A DNA stretch of 64,000 nt from Tuctoria greenei (Eukaryota; Streptophyta; Magnoliopsida; Poales; Poaceae): the NCBI GenBank assembly GCA_036927565.1, contig JAYESD010000008.1:115552279-115616278 (forward strand), in the 5' to 3' direction. Position 1 is the stretch's first letter, and each line of letters starts with the position of its first letter. A program made the translations under genes and the position numbers. Shown here one piece after another: positions 42,927-54,372 of this stretch. Below the pieces are notes generated by a model that saw nothing but the letters and a program-made list of their open reading frames with translations, did no database searches and had not been told where the DNA came from.

Positions 42927-45900
42927 CTTCGACGTGTTTGCTTGGCAACCGTCACAAATGCTTGGGATCCCTAGGGAAGTGATTGAGCACAATATGAAGA
43001 TTTATCCCGACACTCGGCCTGTACATTAGAAGCCTCAGAAGCAACCAGTAGAGCGGCAGAACTTCATACGTGAAGAAGTGAAGAAGTTGCTCGAAGCTGG
43101 ATTCATCCGGGAAGTCTTCCACCCAAAATGGCTGGCAAACCCAATCGTTGTACCCAAGGCTGTCGGGAAGCCTCCGATGTGTATTGAATACACTACACTG
43201 AATAAGGCATGTCCAAAGGATCCATTCCCACTAACTAGAATAGATCAGATAGTGGATTCCATCTCCGGGTGTGAATTACTATGTTTCCTAGACGCATATT
43301 CTGGGTATCATCAAATCAGAATGTCTAGGGAAGATGAAGAGCATACTTTCTTTATCACAGTAGATGGATTATATTGTTACACTGCCATGCCATTCGGTCT
43401 CAAAAACACTGCTTCAACATTTGTACGAGCTATGTACAAAACTTTTGGAGAGATTATCAGAGACATAGTGGAAGTGTACGTCAATGATATCGTCGTCAAG
43501 ATCAAGAACAAGGAGTCATTTCTTGATACCTTGCAAGCTGTCTTCGACAAGTTGCGAATCACACGCACAAAGCTGAACCCGGACAAGTGTGTCTTCGGGG
43601 TTAGCTCTGGAAAGCTTCTTGGATTCTTCGTGAACCACCGAGGAATAGAGGCGAATCCGGCAAAGATTAAATCTATTGAAGACATGCGACCACCAGCTCG
43701 CATCAAGGATGTCCAGAAGCTGACTAGATGTCTAGCTGACCTCAGTCGGTTCGTTTCAAGACTGGCGGAAAGGGCACTACCCTTCTTCAAACTATTGAGG
43801 AAGTCCAGACCATTCCAATGGTCTGAAGAAGCAGAAAAGGCATTCCAAGAGCTGAAACAGCTCCTCACCACTCTACCAACTCTGATAGCTCTGAACCCGG
43901 TTGAGCCACTTCTGCTTTATATTTCAGCAACTGACGAAGTCGTCAGCATGGTCCTGGTTTTGGAAAGACCAGAACCATCCCTAGTTCAGGAATCCAGACC
44001 CCTTCGGGAGGGTCCGGAGTTACCTGAAGGCGAGTGTGGGTCCCAGCCCCCAGACCCGGATCCTCGAGGCAAGACGCCAGAGGATCAACCTCCTTCAAAT
44101 AAAGGAGTCATTGTTGATAAAAAAGAAGATTCGGACCCCTCCGGGAAGGTCCGGGTCACTTCAGAAGAAGCTCCGGGTTCCTCCAGCAGGAACCTGGAGG
44201 TCCCCGAAGAAGGTCCGGACCCCTTCGGGAGGGTCCGGGTTGATGAAGAGGAAGCTTCGGGCCCCTCCGGGAGGGTCCAAATAGTCCAGTGCCCAGTGTA
44301 CATCATCAGTGAAGTACTCCATGACGCTAAGACTCAGTACTTAGAGGTGCATAAGCTGCTTTACGCAGTGCTTATTGCCTCTAGGAAGCTTCGTCACTAC
44401 TTCCAAGCTCACAAGATTTCTATGGTAACTTCTTATCCACTGCGTGCAATCTTGCATAACCGCAACTCTACTGGGAACATTGCAAAGTGGGCAGCGGAAT
44501 TGGCTGAATTCGATCTTGAATTCGTCCCAAGACAAGCGATCAAGAGTCAAGCATTTGCGGATTTCATGGCGGAATGGACCCCCTCTCCATCAAATCCTGG
44601 GGGCCCCAATGAGCAGAAGTCAGAACCCAAGGATCCGGTCTTCACTGAGCCTTACTGGACTCTCTACTTCGACGGCTCTGTGCAGAAGCAGGGGGCCGGA
44701 AGTGGAATCCTTCTCCTCGCGCCGACCGGGGAGAAGGTCAAATACATGGTTCACCTTGACTTCAAGGCAACCAAGATGGTGGAGTATGAAACATTAATCT
44801 ACGGGCTCAGGGTGGCACTGTCATGTGTTGTTAAGCAGCTGCTGGTAAAAGGTGATTTGCAGCTTGTCATAAAGCAAGTCAAAGGTGAATGCTGCTGCAA
44901 CAACCCTCAGCTAGTTGCATACCTACTTGAAGTCAAGAAGCTTCAGAAGGACTTCGAAGTCCTTGATCTTTGCCATGTCCAGCGTCTCAACAACGCTGAA
45001 GCCTACGAACTTTCGATGAAAGCTTCAACCGAAGCTCCAGCTCCCGACGGAACCTTCGTCCGGAGGTTGTCTAAACCTACAGCTCAGCCTACCAAACTAA
45101 GCGAAGGGGGCAAGACCAGCACCTCGAAGTTTGCGGTCCCAATGGCCCTGTTACCATGGCATCCATCAGGGGTCGAAGGTGCTGTAGGAAGCTCCGAGCA
45201 ACCCAGCACGCAAGACTCAAATGCTCAAGTTAGCTCCGATGCATTGATCTCAGAGATCCGGAGCTACTTGAAAGACAACTTCCTTCCTGAAGATAATGTA
45301 TATGCTGACCAGATAGTCAGATTGGCTAAAAGATACACACTGGTAGAAGGGGATCTCTACCGGCGTGGTGCCAATGGCGTCCTAATGTGGTGCATTACAA
45401 TGGAAGAAGGCCGCGAGCTCCTCGCGAAAATCCATGGAGGCGAGTGTGGGAACCACGCATCTTCCCACATGTTGGTCGCTAAAGCCTTCCGGCATGGTTT
45501 TCACTGGCCTACAGCACTCCAGGATGCAACCGAGCTAGTGAAGAAATGCAAAGCATGCTAGTTTCATGCGAAGCAAATTCACACACCAGCTCAACCCCTA
45601 CAGATGATATTTCCTACATGGCCATTTGCTGTGTGGGGGATGGCTATCTTGACACCTTTCCCAAGAGCTGTCGGAGGTTACAAGTTCTTGTATGTCGCCA
45701 TCGACAAGTTTACCAAGTGGCCGGAAGCAACTCCAGATGTGACAATCAACAAGCAATCAGCTATCAACTTCTTGCAGTCCATAGTAGGCAGATTTGGAGT
45801 CCCAAACAAGATCATAACTGACAACAAGACCCAGTTCACAAGCTCCGCATTCCAAGGATATTGCGAAGACCTCGGCATCCAAGTCAGCTACGCCTCCGTA

Positions 45901-46317
45901 GCTCACCCAGCAAGCAATAGCCAAGCTGAGAGAGCAAATGTAGAAATCCTAAAAGGACTCAAGATGCACACATATGAGCGCTTGAAAAAACATGGAGCCA
46001 ACTGGATTGTAGAGCTTCCGCCCACCTTGTGGGCAAATAGGACAACTCCAAACCGGTCAACTGGAGAGACACCCTTCTTCCTGGTGTACGAAGCTGAAGC
46101 AGTCCTTCCTCTAGAGATCACCTTGGGGTCGCTCCAGGTCCGGACCAGCTCCGGCGTGAAGACCTTGACCTCGTTGAAGAGGGAAGGTGCCGAGCAGCTC
46201 TTCGAAATGCACGATATCGCCAAGCGCTCCGGCGCTATCATCAAAGGCATGTGCATAACCGACAGCTTGAGGAAGGCAATCTGGTGCTACGGAGAATACA
46301 GACTCAAGAATGGTTAA
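42927..46317 (+). pseudogene. Pol of Tat copy A (RT, RNase H, second RNase H, integrase), catalytically damaged
   Basis: RT: FDVFAWQP upstream of the main frame, then from 43078 EAGFIREV, FLDAYSGYHQI and YVND in place of YVDD (Asn codon 43483-43485). First RNase H (LLLYISATDEVV) is interrupted by a ~100-residue in-frame repeat (about 43985-44285) before VYIISEVLHDAKTQYLEV. Second, archaeal-type RNase H: TLYFDGSVQ at about 44660, EYETLIYGL, GDLQLV, and EAYELS where copy B has EADELS. Integrase: zinc region ending CKAC, TAG at 45559-45561, then GMAILTPF where copy B has GMDILGPF (Ala codon 45643-45645), TDNKTQF and QAERAN, ending at 46317. Several active-site changes plus stops make it non-functional. 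Confidence 0.9.
43985..44285 (+). repeat. In-frame minisatellite inside the Tat RNase H
   Basis: Imperfect repeats of GGTCCGGACCCCTCCGGGAGG-like words encoding DP(S/F)G(K/R)VRV and EEAPGSS-type motifs, rich in Pro, Glu, Gly and Ser. Copy B carries the corresponding stretch (about 49320-49620), so it predates the split of A and B. Frame is preserved on both sides in A. Confidence 0.85.
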
Positions 46318-47640
46318 ACAAACTTTCCCCCAGCTGGGAATAACCCTTCTGAGTGATCAAAGTATCCTGTCTCGGATGCGTTCGCTTGGCAACCGAGGAT
46401 GGGACACCGCTCCCTAATCCTCGGAATGTTGAGCGCCTCCGTAAGTTCTACGCTTAATATCACGGAGGTGAGTCTGTAATTACATGTGATGTATGTTATA
46501 GCATCATTGTACATACTCGGGTAGCTCCTCCGGGAGGACAGCCAGACCTTTCCCGGAAGGTCCACAAAGTTCATGCAACACTTAACACAGTCTCAGAACT
46601 AAAAGTGTAGCTAGCTACCTTGGGTCAAACGAGAAACGCAACACACTTACCCTGGTTCTGTACCCTAAGAGTGTATTTGTTTCCCCTGTATCCCGAACCT
46701 ATATTGAAGGACGTCATTATGTGAAAACAGACTCCACGTGCATTTATTTTGTACGGGCTCAATATTTTTTATTTTTCTCTTTCTTGTCTATAACAAAGTT
46801 GTGCAATTCTCAAGAAGCTTCAGCTCAAGCAATTCATGTATAATTCAAGGTTCATTCTTAATTCCTTCAAGTCTTAACATTGTTGAATGGCCTACACGCC
46901 TGAATGCCGCCAAGCCAATCTAGGTCCAGAGTGTGCTATCGACTTAGCCTGGTCCTGCACCCTAAGTACGCCACTCTACCTACACCCCAGCAGGCCGAAG
47001 TAAGGCGAGTCCAGAAACGATACGATCTGAAGAAAAGAAACAAATGCGCTTGATTGTATACATAATTGCTGTCAATCTAATTTATTTCGGGAATAGTAAG
47101 CCGCAATAGAGTTATAGATAAGAAATGAATTTTACTGTTTTTCTTGACTTCAGTGTGCAGGAAAAATAAAAATCTTGTAATGATGGTGGACAATGCCAGA
47201 GCTATCAAAGCTCCGACATCCCCCAAGGAAGCTCACCGTTGATGTTTTAAACATTGATAGTGAGCGTTACCAGAGCTATCAAGTTCCAACAAATCCAGGG
47301 GTCATACGTCAATGTGAAGAAAAGATTGTGGAAGAATACTCCCTACCGTCAAACCTCTACGTGTTGACAGTGGTCGATGCCGGAGCTACCAAGCTCCGAC
47401 AACCTCAGAGGACCTGCTATCAACGCTCCACGTGTTGACGGTGGCCGCTGCCAGAGCTACTAATCTCCGACGATGGTCGCTACCGGAGCTACTATGCTCC
47501 GAAAACCTCAGGGGCCTCTCCTATCGACACAACAAGACTTCAGACCTATACTTTACAAGTTCGAAGCATTCAAGTCTTCAATAAAATGTCACATCCTTTT
47601 GGTACATGTTTGCAATCAAATTGTGTACATCTACCAGGGG
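46318..47640 (+). other. 3' non-coding region of Tat copy A with GAGCTACC/AGCTCCGAC repeats
   Basis: No gene. Contains GACTTAGCCTGGTCCTGCACCCTAAG near 46945, shared with the Tat-like element near 19250 in inverse, and loose tandem repeats at 47190-47520 (GCCAGAGCTATCAAAGCTCCGAC-like units with GTTGACGGTGG spacers). The expected PPT and 3' LTR do not follow; the sequence runs into an unknown segment near 47640. Confidence 0.75.
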
Positions 47641-47924
47641 GCCATGTGAGATAAAGGTTGAAGACAAAAAAAATGAAATTCATAAAATTTTTGGATTTCA
47701 TTCATTTGAGGACAAGAGATTACAAAGTCGGGGTTAAGAAGAGAAGATACAAGCGGGAGATACAAAGAGAAAGTCCTAAGACCTATGGAAGAATGAGGTG
47801 ACCTTCTGGACAACCACCGACACGCTGGCCTTGGCGGCATCTCCCTATCCGTCAATGGGACCTTCAAGCACTGGGTCTAGTGGGAAATGAGGTTCCCATA
47901 AATTGAAGGTCCCAAGATATCCAG
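47641..47924. other. Unknown ~280-bp segment at the A/B inversion junction
   Basis: Matches neither copy A nor copy B in what I can see. On the minus strand it follows the integrase word PFPRAVGGFMFL and reads through GACCCAGTGCTTGAAGG, a T/C-rich run and CAAATGAATGAAATCC. It could be filler DNA, a captured transcript end or part of the Tat terminal region. Edges are uncertain by tens of bases. Confidence 0.5.
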
Positions 47925-50160
47925 GAACATGAAACCTCCGACAGCTCTTGGGAAAGGTCCCAATATATCCATCCCCCACACAGCGAATGGCCATGTAGGA
48001 GGTATCATTTGTAGGGGTTGAGCTGGTGTGTGAATTTGCTTCGCATGAAACTGGCATGCTTTGCATTTCTTCACTAGCTCGGTTGCATCCTGGAGTGCTG
48101 TAGGCCAGTAAAAACCATGCCGGAAGGCTTTACCGACCAACATGCGGGAAGATGTGTGGTTCCCACACTCGCCTCCATGGATTTATGCGAGGAGCTCGCG
48201 ACCTTCTTCCCTTGTAATGCACCGCATTAGGACGCCGTTGGCACCACGCCGGTAGAGATCCCCTTCTACCAGTGTGTATCTTTTAGCCAATATGACTATC
48301 TGGTCAGCAGATATATTATCTTTAGGAAGGAAGTTGTCTTACAAGTAGCTCTGGATCTCTGAGATCCATGCATCGGAGCTAACTTGAGCATTTGAGTCTT
48401 GCATGCTGGGTTGCTCAGAGCTTCCTGCAGCACCTACGACCCTTGATGGACACCATGGTAACAGGGTCATCGGGACCGCCAGCTTCGAGGTGCTGGTCTC
48501 ACCCCCTTCGCTCAGTTTGGTAGGTTGAGCTATAGGTTTAGACAACCTCCGGACGAAGGTTCCGTCGGGAGTCGGAGCTCCGGTCAAAGCTTTCGTCGAG
48601 AGTTCGTCAGCTTCAGCATTGTTGAGATGCTGGACATGGCGAAGATCGAGGACTTTGAAGTCCTTCTGAAGCTTCTGGACTTCAAGTAGGTATGCAACTA
48701 GTTGAGGGTTGTTGCAGCAGTATTCACCATTGACTTGTTTTATTACTAGCTGCGAATCACCCTTCACCAACAGCTGCTTGACACCATATGATAGTGCCAC
48801 CTTGAGCTTATAGATTAGGGCTTCATACTCCGCAATGTTGTTGGTTGCCTTAAAGTCAAGGTGAACCATGTATTTGACCTTCTCCCCGTTTGGAGCGAGG
48901 AGAAGGATTCCAGCTCCGACCCCCTACTTCTGCACGAAGACATCGAAATAGAGAGTCCACTGAGGTTCAGTGAAGGCCAGAACCTTGGGTTCCGACTTCT
49001 GGTCACTGGGCCCCCAGGATTTGATGGAGAGGGGGTCCATTCTGCCATGAAGTCCGCCAATGCTTGACTCTTGATCACTTTTCTTGGAACGATTTCAAGA
49101 TCGAACTTGACCAATTCTGCTGCCCACTTTGCAATGTTCCCAGTAGATTTGGGGTTATGCAAGATTGCACGTAGTGGATAAGTGGTTACCACTAAAATCT
49201 TGTGAGCATGGAAGTAGTGACGAAGCTTCCTAGAGGCAATAAGCACTGCGTAAAGCAGCTTATGCACCTCTAAGTACTGAGTATTGGCTTCATGAAGTAC
49301 TTCGCTAATGAAGTACACTAGGCGCTGGACTGTTCGGACCCTCCCGGAGGGGCCCGGAGCTTCCTCCTCATCAACCCGGACCCTCTCGGAGGGGTTCGGA
49401 CCTTCTTCGGGGACCTCCATGTTCCTGCTGGAGGAACCTGGAGCTTCTTCTGAAGTGACCCGAACCTTCGCAGAGGGGTCCAGGTCTTCTTGTTCAGCAA
49501 CAGTGATTCATTCATTTGAAGGAGGTTGATCCTCCGGTGTCTTGCCTCGAGGATCCAGGTCTGGGGGCTGGGATCCAGACACGCCTTCAGGTAGTTCTGG
49601 ACCCTCCCGAAGGGGTCTGGATTCCTGAACTGGGGATGGTTCTAGTCTTTCCACAACTAGGACCATGCTGACGACTTCGTCAGTTGCTGAAATTTAAAGC
49701 AGATGTGGCTCACAAGGGTTTGGAGCTACCACTGTTGGTAGGGTGGTGAGGAGCTACTTCAGCTCTTGGAATACCTTTTCTGCTTTTTTAGACCATTGGA
49801 ACGGTTCGGACTTCCTCAATAACTTGAAGAAGGGTAGCGCCCGTTCCGCCAGTCTGGAAATGAACCGACTGAGGGCAACAAGATGTCCAGTCAGCTTTTG
49901 GACATCCTTGATGCGAGATGGTGGCCGCATGTCTTCAATAGCTTTAATCTTCGCTGGATTCGCCTCTATTCCTCGGTGGTTCACCAAGAATCCAAGAAGC
50001 CTTCCGGAGCTAACCCCGAAGACACACTTTTCTGGGTTCAGCTTTGTGCGTGTGATTCGCAACTTGTCGATGACAGCTTGCATGGTGTCAATAAATGACT
50101 CCTTGTTCTTGATCTTGACGACGATGTCATCGACGTACACTTCCACTACATCTTTGATAA
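47925..50160 (-). pseudogene. Tat copy B pol, C-terminal part (RT end to integrase zinc region)
   Basis: Minus strand, continues from 60387 across C2. RT YVDDIVVKIK is intact at about 50130, followed by RNase H, the Pro/Glu/Gly minisatellite (49320-49620), ISEVLHEANTQYLEV, then a frameshift near 48870, the second RNase H (NNIAEYEALIYKL, KGDSQLV, NAEADELS) and the integrase zinc region to CKACQFHAKQIHTP and WGMDILGPFPRA. Stops occur near 49750, 49700, 49510 and 48340. Integrase stops short near 47925, losing the second and third catalytic acids. It retains several residues that copy A lost. Confidence 0.87.
50156..50160. repeat. Target site duplication of C2, left copy (GATAA)
   Basis: GATAA before the LTR start TGTAAGACC, matching GATAA at 60387-60391 after the other LTR end. 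Removing C2 and one copy joins the Tat B RT codons (FGELI to VVEVYVDD). Confidence 0.93.
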
Positions 50161-52010
50161 TGTAAGACCTATGTGTGCTGAATACATTGGCTTGTAGTGA
50201 ATACACTTGGCTTTGATGATAAAAGTTTAAAATATCACCAAAACACCTTTTTATCAAGGTCCGACTCTAGCTCCGAGCTACAGCAAGGTCCGACGGTAGG
50301 TCCGGCTTGTTTTGGGTAGCTCCGGCTATGTTAGATGCTAGGTCCGGCTTCTTGGTAAGGTCCGACTAGCTTTGGATAGCTCCGGTGAGATTTATCTTTA
50401 GCTCCGGCATGTCTTTGATAGCTCCGGCATATGCTTGATAGCTCCGGCATGCTTTTGCTAAGCTCCGACGTACTTTGTCTAGCTCTGGTTTTGGATTGAC
50501 TAGTTTTGACTAGTTTTTGGTAAGCTCCGGTGCTAGGATCTACTAGTTTTGGAAAGCTCCGGCGCTAGGTTCTACTAGCTTTTGTTAACTCCGGCTCAAG
50601 CTTCGGGTTGCTCTCGCAAGGTCCAGAACTTGACCTAAGTGCTTCTACTTTTCATTTGCAATGTTTCGTACTTGCTTTACATTGTTGGAAAGATTGCTTA
50701 GTATTCATTTGCTATGTTTTCGGTGCGTTTTGGATGATATGGTTGATATCGTTTCTACTGTGGTTTTGCAACATGCTTATGTGAGGTTCTCACGTAAGGT
50801 GTTGTGTTCGGAACTAAATTGAGTCAAGTCGAGGACTTGGGCTCGTATGGATTGGTTGTTTATTCATGTGCAGGTGTTGCTTGAGTTCAAGTCATGGCTG
50901 GTGACGGGATCCATTGGACTAGTCTCAAGGGGAGATGAGGTTCCAACAACCAAGTTCGGGAGGAACTGTGGTTGAGCGGGTCAGGAGGTCGCGCAGGATG
51001 ATTGAATCAAGGGTAGTGCATATGAAGGTCAAAGGAAGGTGTTCGCATGTGTGCATGAGGTGCATGACGTGACAATATGCTTCTAGAGACGGATTATGGA
51101 AGGAAGATCTGATCGGAAGTATTGGATCGTATCGGTTGAAGACTTAGGCTGCTAGCTGAGTCGGTTATGGCTTGGTATGGAAAGTATTGAGTTTGTTATG
51201 TTAGGATTTCGTGTGGGTCACGAATTTGAGTTGTTTAGGAATGTGGGATACGTTCCTAAGGTGTTTGGAAGACTTACGATTGCTTCTATCTGCGTATAGA
51301 AGAATCTTGAGCAGTTATGGGAAGTTCCGATTGTGATCGGATTAGGATTAGAGTCCTAGTTGAGATTGGGATGGCCTAAGGGCTGGTTATATAAACAAGG
51401 GAGCCCAGAGCTCGTGGTGCACGACTTTGGGGGCTGTTCCTCTTGTGTTCTATTGAATAAAATTCGTAGTTTGAAGGAACTTTTGTGTCTTGTTCGTCCG
51501 ACTTGTTCCAGACAAGTTTTACTCGTCGAGTTTCTGGACAGCACTACCTTTCGTTGGTGGTTTTATCATAACTCGAGGTTTATTGATCCAATTGACGTGA
51601 TTATTTTTGGGTTATCTTCAAAACTTGATTTTCTATCATCTTTCAAAATTTCACGGTCATTGGATCTGTTGTTTCTGCGCTACACGAGTTTCTTTGCGGC
51701 ATTCCAGAAACTGTTTTTCTCGGGAAGGTCAGATTGATCATAGTCTGATCTTTCGATCATAACTTGAGTTTTTCTCGACGGATTTGAGTAATTCTTTTTG
51801 TGTTGTATTCGTGACTTGATTCTCTATGATATCTATCACTTTTTTCACGGTGAAACACGTTTATATTAGTCTCATACACGATTTCTTTAACAGATCGTTT
51901 TTCTACCGAAGGGATTAGGGTTTTATTGTTTCCGCTGCGTAAGATTTTTAAATCTACCATTCACCCCCCCCCCCCCTCTTGTAGCTTTTCACGTGCTCTT
52001 CGATCCTACA
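50161..52010 (+). repeat. C2 5' LTR
   Basis: 1850 bp, TGTAAGACCTATGTG to CGATCCTACA. AGCTCCGGC/GGTCCGAC array at about 50259-50640; TATA box TTATATAAAC near 51387-51396 with AATAAA ~70 bp on. C13 tract at 51964-51976 in the U5 motif, against C7 in the partner LTR. The U3 small ORF is frameshifted here. Confidence 0.94.
51387..51396 (+). promoter_or_regulatory. TATA box of C2 5' LTR
   Basis: TTATATAAAC in the same context (GGGCTGG before, AAGGGAGC after) as the other C-family LTRs. Expected main promoter of C2. Confidence 0.72.
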
Positions 52011-52012
52011 AT

Positions 52013-52024
52013 TGGTATCAGAGC
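52013..52024 (+). other. C2 primer binding site
   Basis: TGGTATCAGAGC, 2 nt after the LTR end, complementary to initiator Met-tRNA. Confirms plus orientation. Confidence 0.93.
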
Positions 52025-52071
52025 AGGTTGCTCTAATCTTTGTGATTTGCACGTGTTTTTGACTAATCATC

Positions 52072-54372
52072 ATGGAGAAGTACTCTGCCAAACCTTGTGT
52101 GTTTGCTGGTATTGATTTTCAGGTTTGGAAGGCACGCATGGAGGCCTTCATCCAGGCGCAAGGCTTCGCAATATGGGAAAAGGTGTACAAACCTTATGAA
52201 GTCCCGCCTAACGATCAAGTTACGGCTACGAACCTCCGGGACGTCGACAACAACAACAAAGCACGAAACTTGATCATCCAAGGACTCACTCAAAGCGACT
52301 TTGATCGTGCCGCACACCTCCGATCAGCATACGATGTTTGGAGAGATCTCTGTGATTACCATGAAGGCTCCCACACAATCAAGGAGGTAAAACAAGATAT
52401 GTTCAAAAAGGAATATATGCGTTTTGAGATGCAACCACGTGAGTCTATCGATGACCTCTTTGCTCGTTTCAATAAAATTCTCAGCAACTTACGTAGTGTC
52501 AATGTAAATTTTTCTGATGCTGAGAATGCTAGGCAACTTCTTAGTGCATTAGACATGTCAATTTGGGAGATGAAAGTAACATCTATTCGTGAATCAACTG
52601 TCATGAGTTCTCTTACATTAGATGTACTTTATTCTAAACTGAAAACTCATGAATTGACATCCTAGCACGTAAGAACCCAAATAAGTCTATTGCATTTGTT
52701 TCACAACGTGATATGTCTAGCTTCGGCCAATCATCATCTTGCAATACTCTTGCTTTATTGTCCTCACTAACCCTGGAGCAGATTGAAGAATTTCCAGAAG
52801 AGGAATTGGCACTCATCTCTACTAGATTCTCAAAAGCATTGTAAAATGTGAGAACTAGAAGGAGAGGAAGCTCCGGACCTCAACGCTATTTTGAATGTGG
52901 TAAAACAGGACACTTTCGTACAGAATGCCCTAACCTTTCAGGTTCAACCACCCGGGAAGAAAAACAAAGCAAGGTCCGGACCTCCTCTGGAAATTCCAAC
53001 AAGAAAAAGAAGGGTACCATAAGACGCAAGATGATCAAAAGTTTCATCACCGCGCTTCAAGAACTTAGTTCAAGTGATGTAGACTTTGAAAGTGATGAAG
53101 ATGATGATGATCTGGCCAACTTATGCTTCATGGCGGGCAATATAAGATCAAGATCAAGTCAGGAGGATGCAGAACACAACAGTGAAGACGATGAGGTATG
53201 TTCTACCTACAATGAAATGTGTGATGCTATTTCTCGTGCAACTATTATTGTCAAGAAAAAGGACAAAAAGCTTAGGGATAATGCTACTAAAATTGAATCA
53301 CTAGAATCTGAAATTAACCGTTTAAAAACTTTGATTCCTAGTGATGATGCGTGTCCCTCATGTGACTTAATCTATGAACAATTGTCCACATTAAGAAGTG
53401 CACATTCCTCCACACTTGATAAACTTGAACTTGAAATTGAAAAGAACAAAAAGCTTGCTGCACTTAAAATTGGAAACTTAAAAGATGCTTCTTGTTCTAC
53501 AATTGATTTGCATTGTTCTAGTTGTGATGATGTTGATAAAAAACTGCAAGATGCTACGAATGAAATTTCTATATTGAACAATGCTTTACGTTCTCATGAA
53601 GTTAAATTTTGTTCCAATTGCAAACTAAAAGGAAAAACTTCATGTGAAAATTGCCTTGATTTGTCCAAGAAACTTGATGACATGCATAGGACATTAGATC
53701 GGTTTTGTAATGGGAATAAGAACCTAAACTTGCTGCTGAATTCCTCCAAGTCTTGCAATAAGACAGTTCCTAAACAAAAAGGAGTTGTTTTCAAATCTGC
53801 ATGAATGTTGCCTCATTCAGTATCCAATAAAAATATTGCTTGCTCATCTAGACATGAACACAAAGTTAAATTTCATTGTACCTTCTGTGGTAGAGATGGT
53901 CATGTCATAGATTTTTGTTATAGACTAGCTAAACAACAGAAAAAGGAAAGAAAAATTGCTAGATCCTATAACTTTCATGCAATTAGAAAAACACAACCTG
54001 CTTTAGTGAGTCAGAAATTTGAAAAAGTAGCTTCCAGACCTTCTGGTAAGAAATCTGCAAAAGCAGCTCCGATAGTTCCGATAGCTCCGAGAGCTCCCGG
54101 ACCTTCTGTTGTTTCCTTCGGAACTTCAGCTTTTTTTTTCCGGAGCTTCAGCCTTGTCTTTTGGAACTACTGCTTTTACCTCCGGAGCTACTGGTTCTTG
54201 TGCTAAAAGAGTTAAGAATAGAAAACCTCAAACTTTGACTCATAAACCTGTTGTTTTATCTCAGCATTCGCGTGTTTTTCCTACTCCACGTCGTGTGACT
54301 CAGTACTGGATACCTAAATGCCTTTTGACTAACCCCAGTATTGAGTCATCGACGTATTGTGCTTCTATGTAG
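52072..54372 (+). pseudogene. Gag of C2 with two zinc knuckles and CxxC-rich coiled coil, broken
   Basis: ATG at 52072 (MEKYSAKPCVFAG), ~50 nt after the PBS. UBN2-type Gag core (FQVWKARMEAFIQAQG ... SIDDLFARFNKIL) to about 52650, knuckle 1 (FECGKTGHFRTEC; its first Cys is Tyr, YFEC) near 52890-52930, acidic tract, Leu/Lys/Glu coiled coil with CPSC, CSSC, CSNC and CENC pairs (53200-53700), then knuckle 2 HCTFCGRDGHVIDFC (about 53875-53920). Lesions: one-base loss near 52657, TAA near 52842, TGA 53802-53804, frameshift in a T run near 54130. The terminal TAG at 54370-54372 is in frame with pol and is shared with C1. Confidence 0.9.

Noticed and set aside
43377..43871. 164-codon minus-strand ORF in Tat A RT, and 49743-50165 plus in Tat B
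   Set aside because: Mirror shadows of the RT coding strand in the two inverted copies; their similarity to each other only reflects the inverted repeat.
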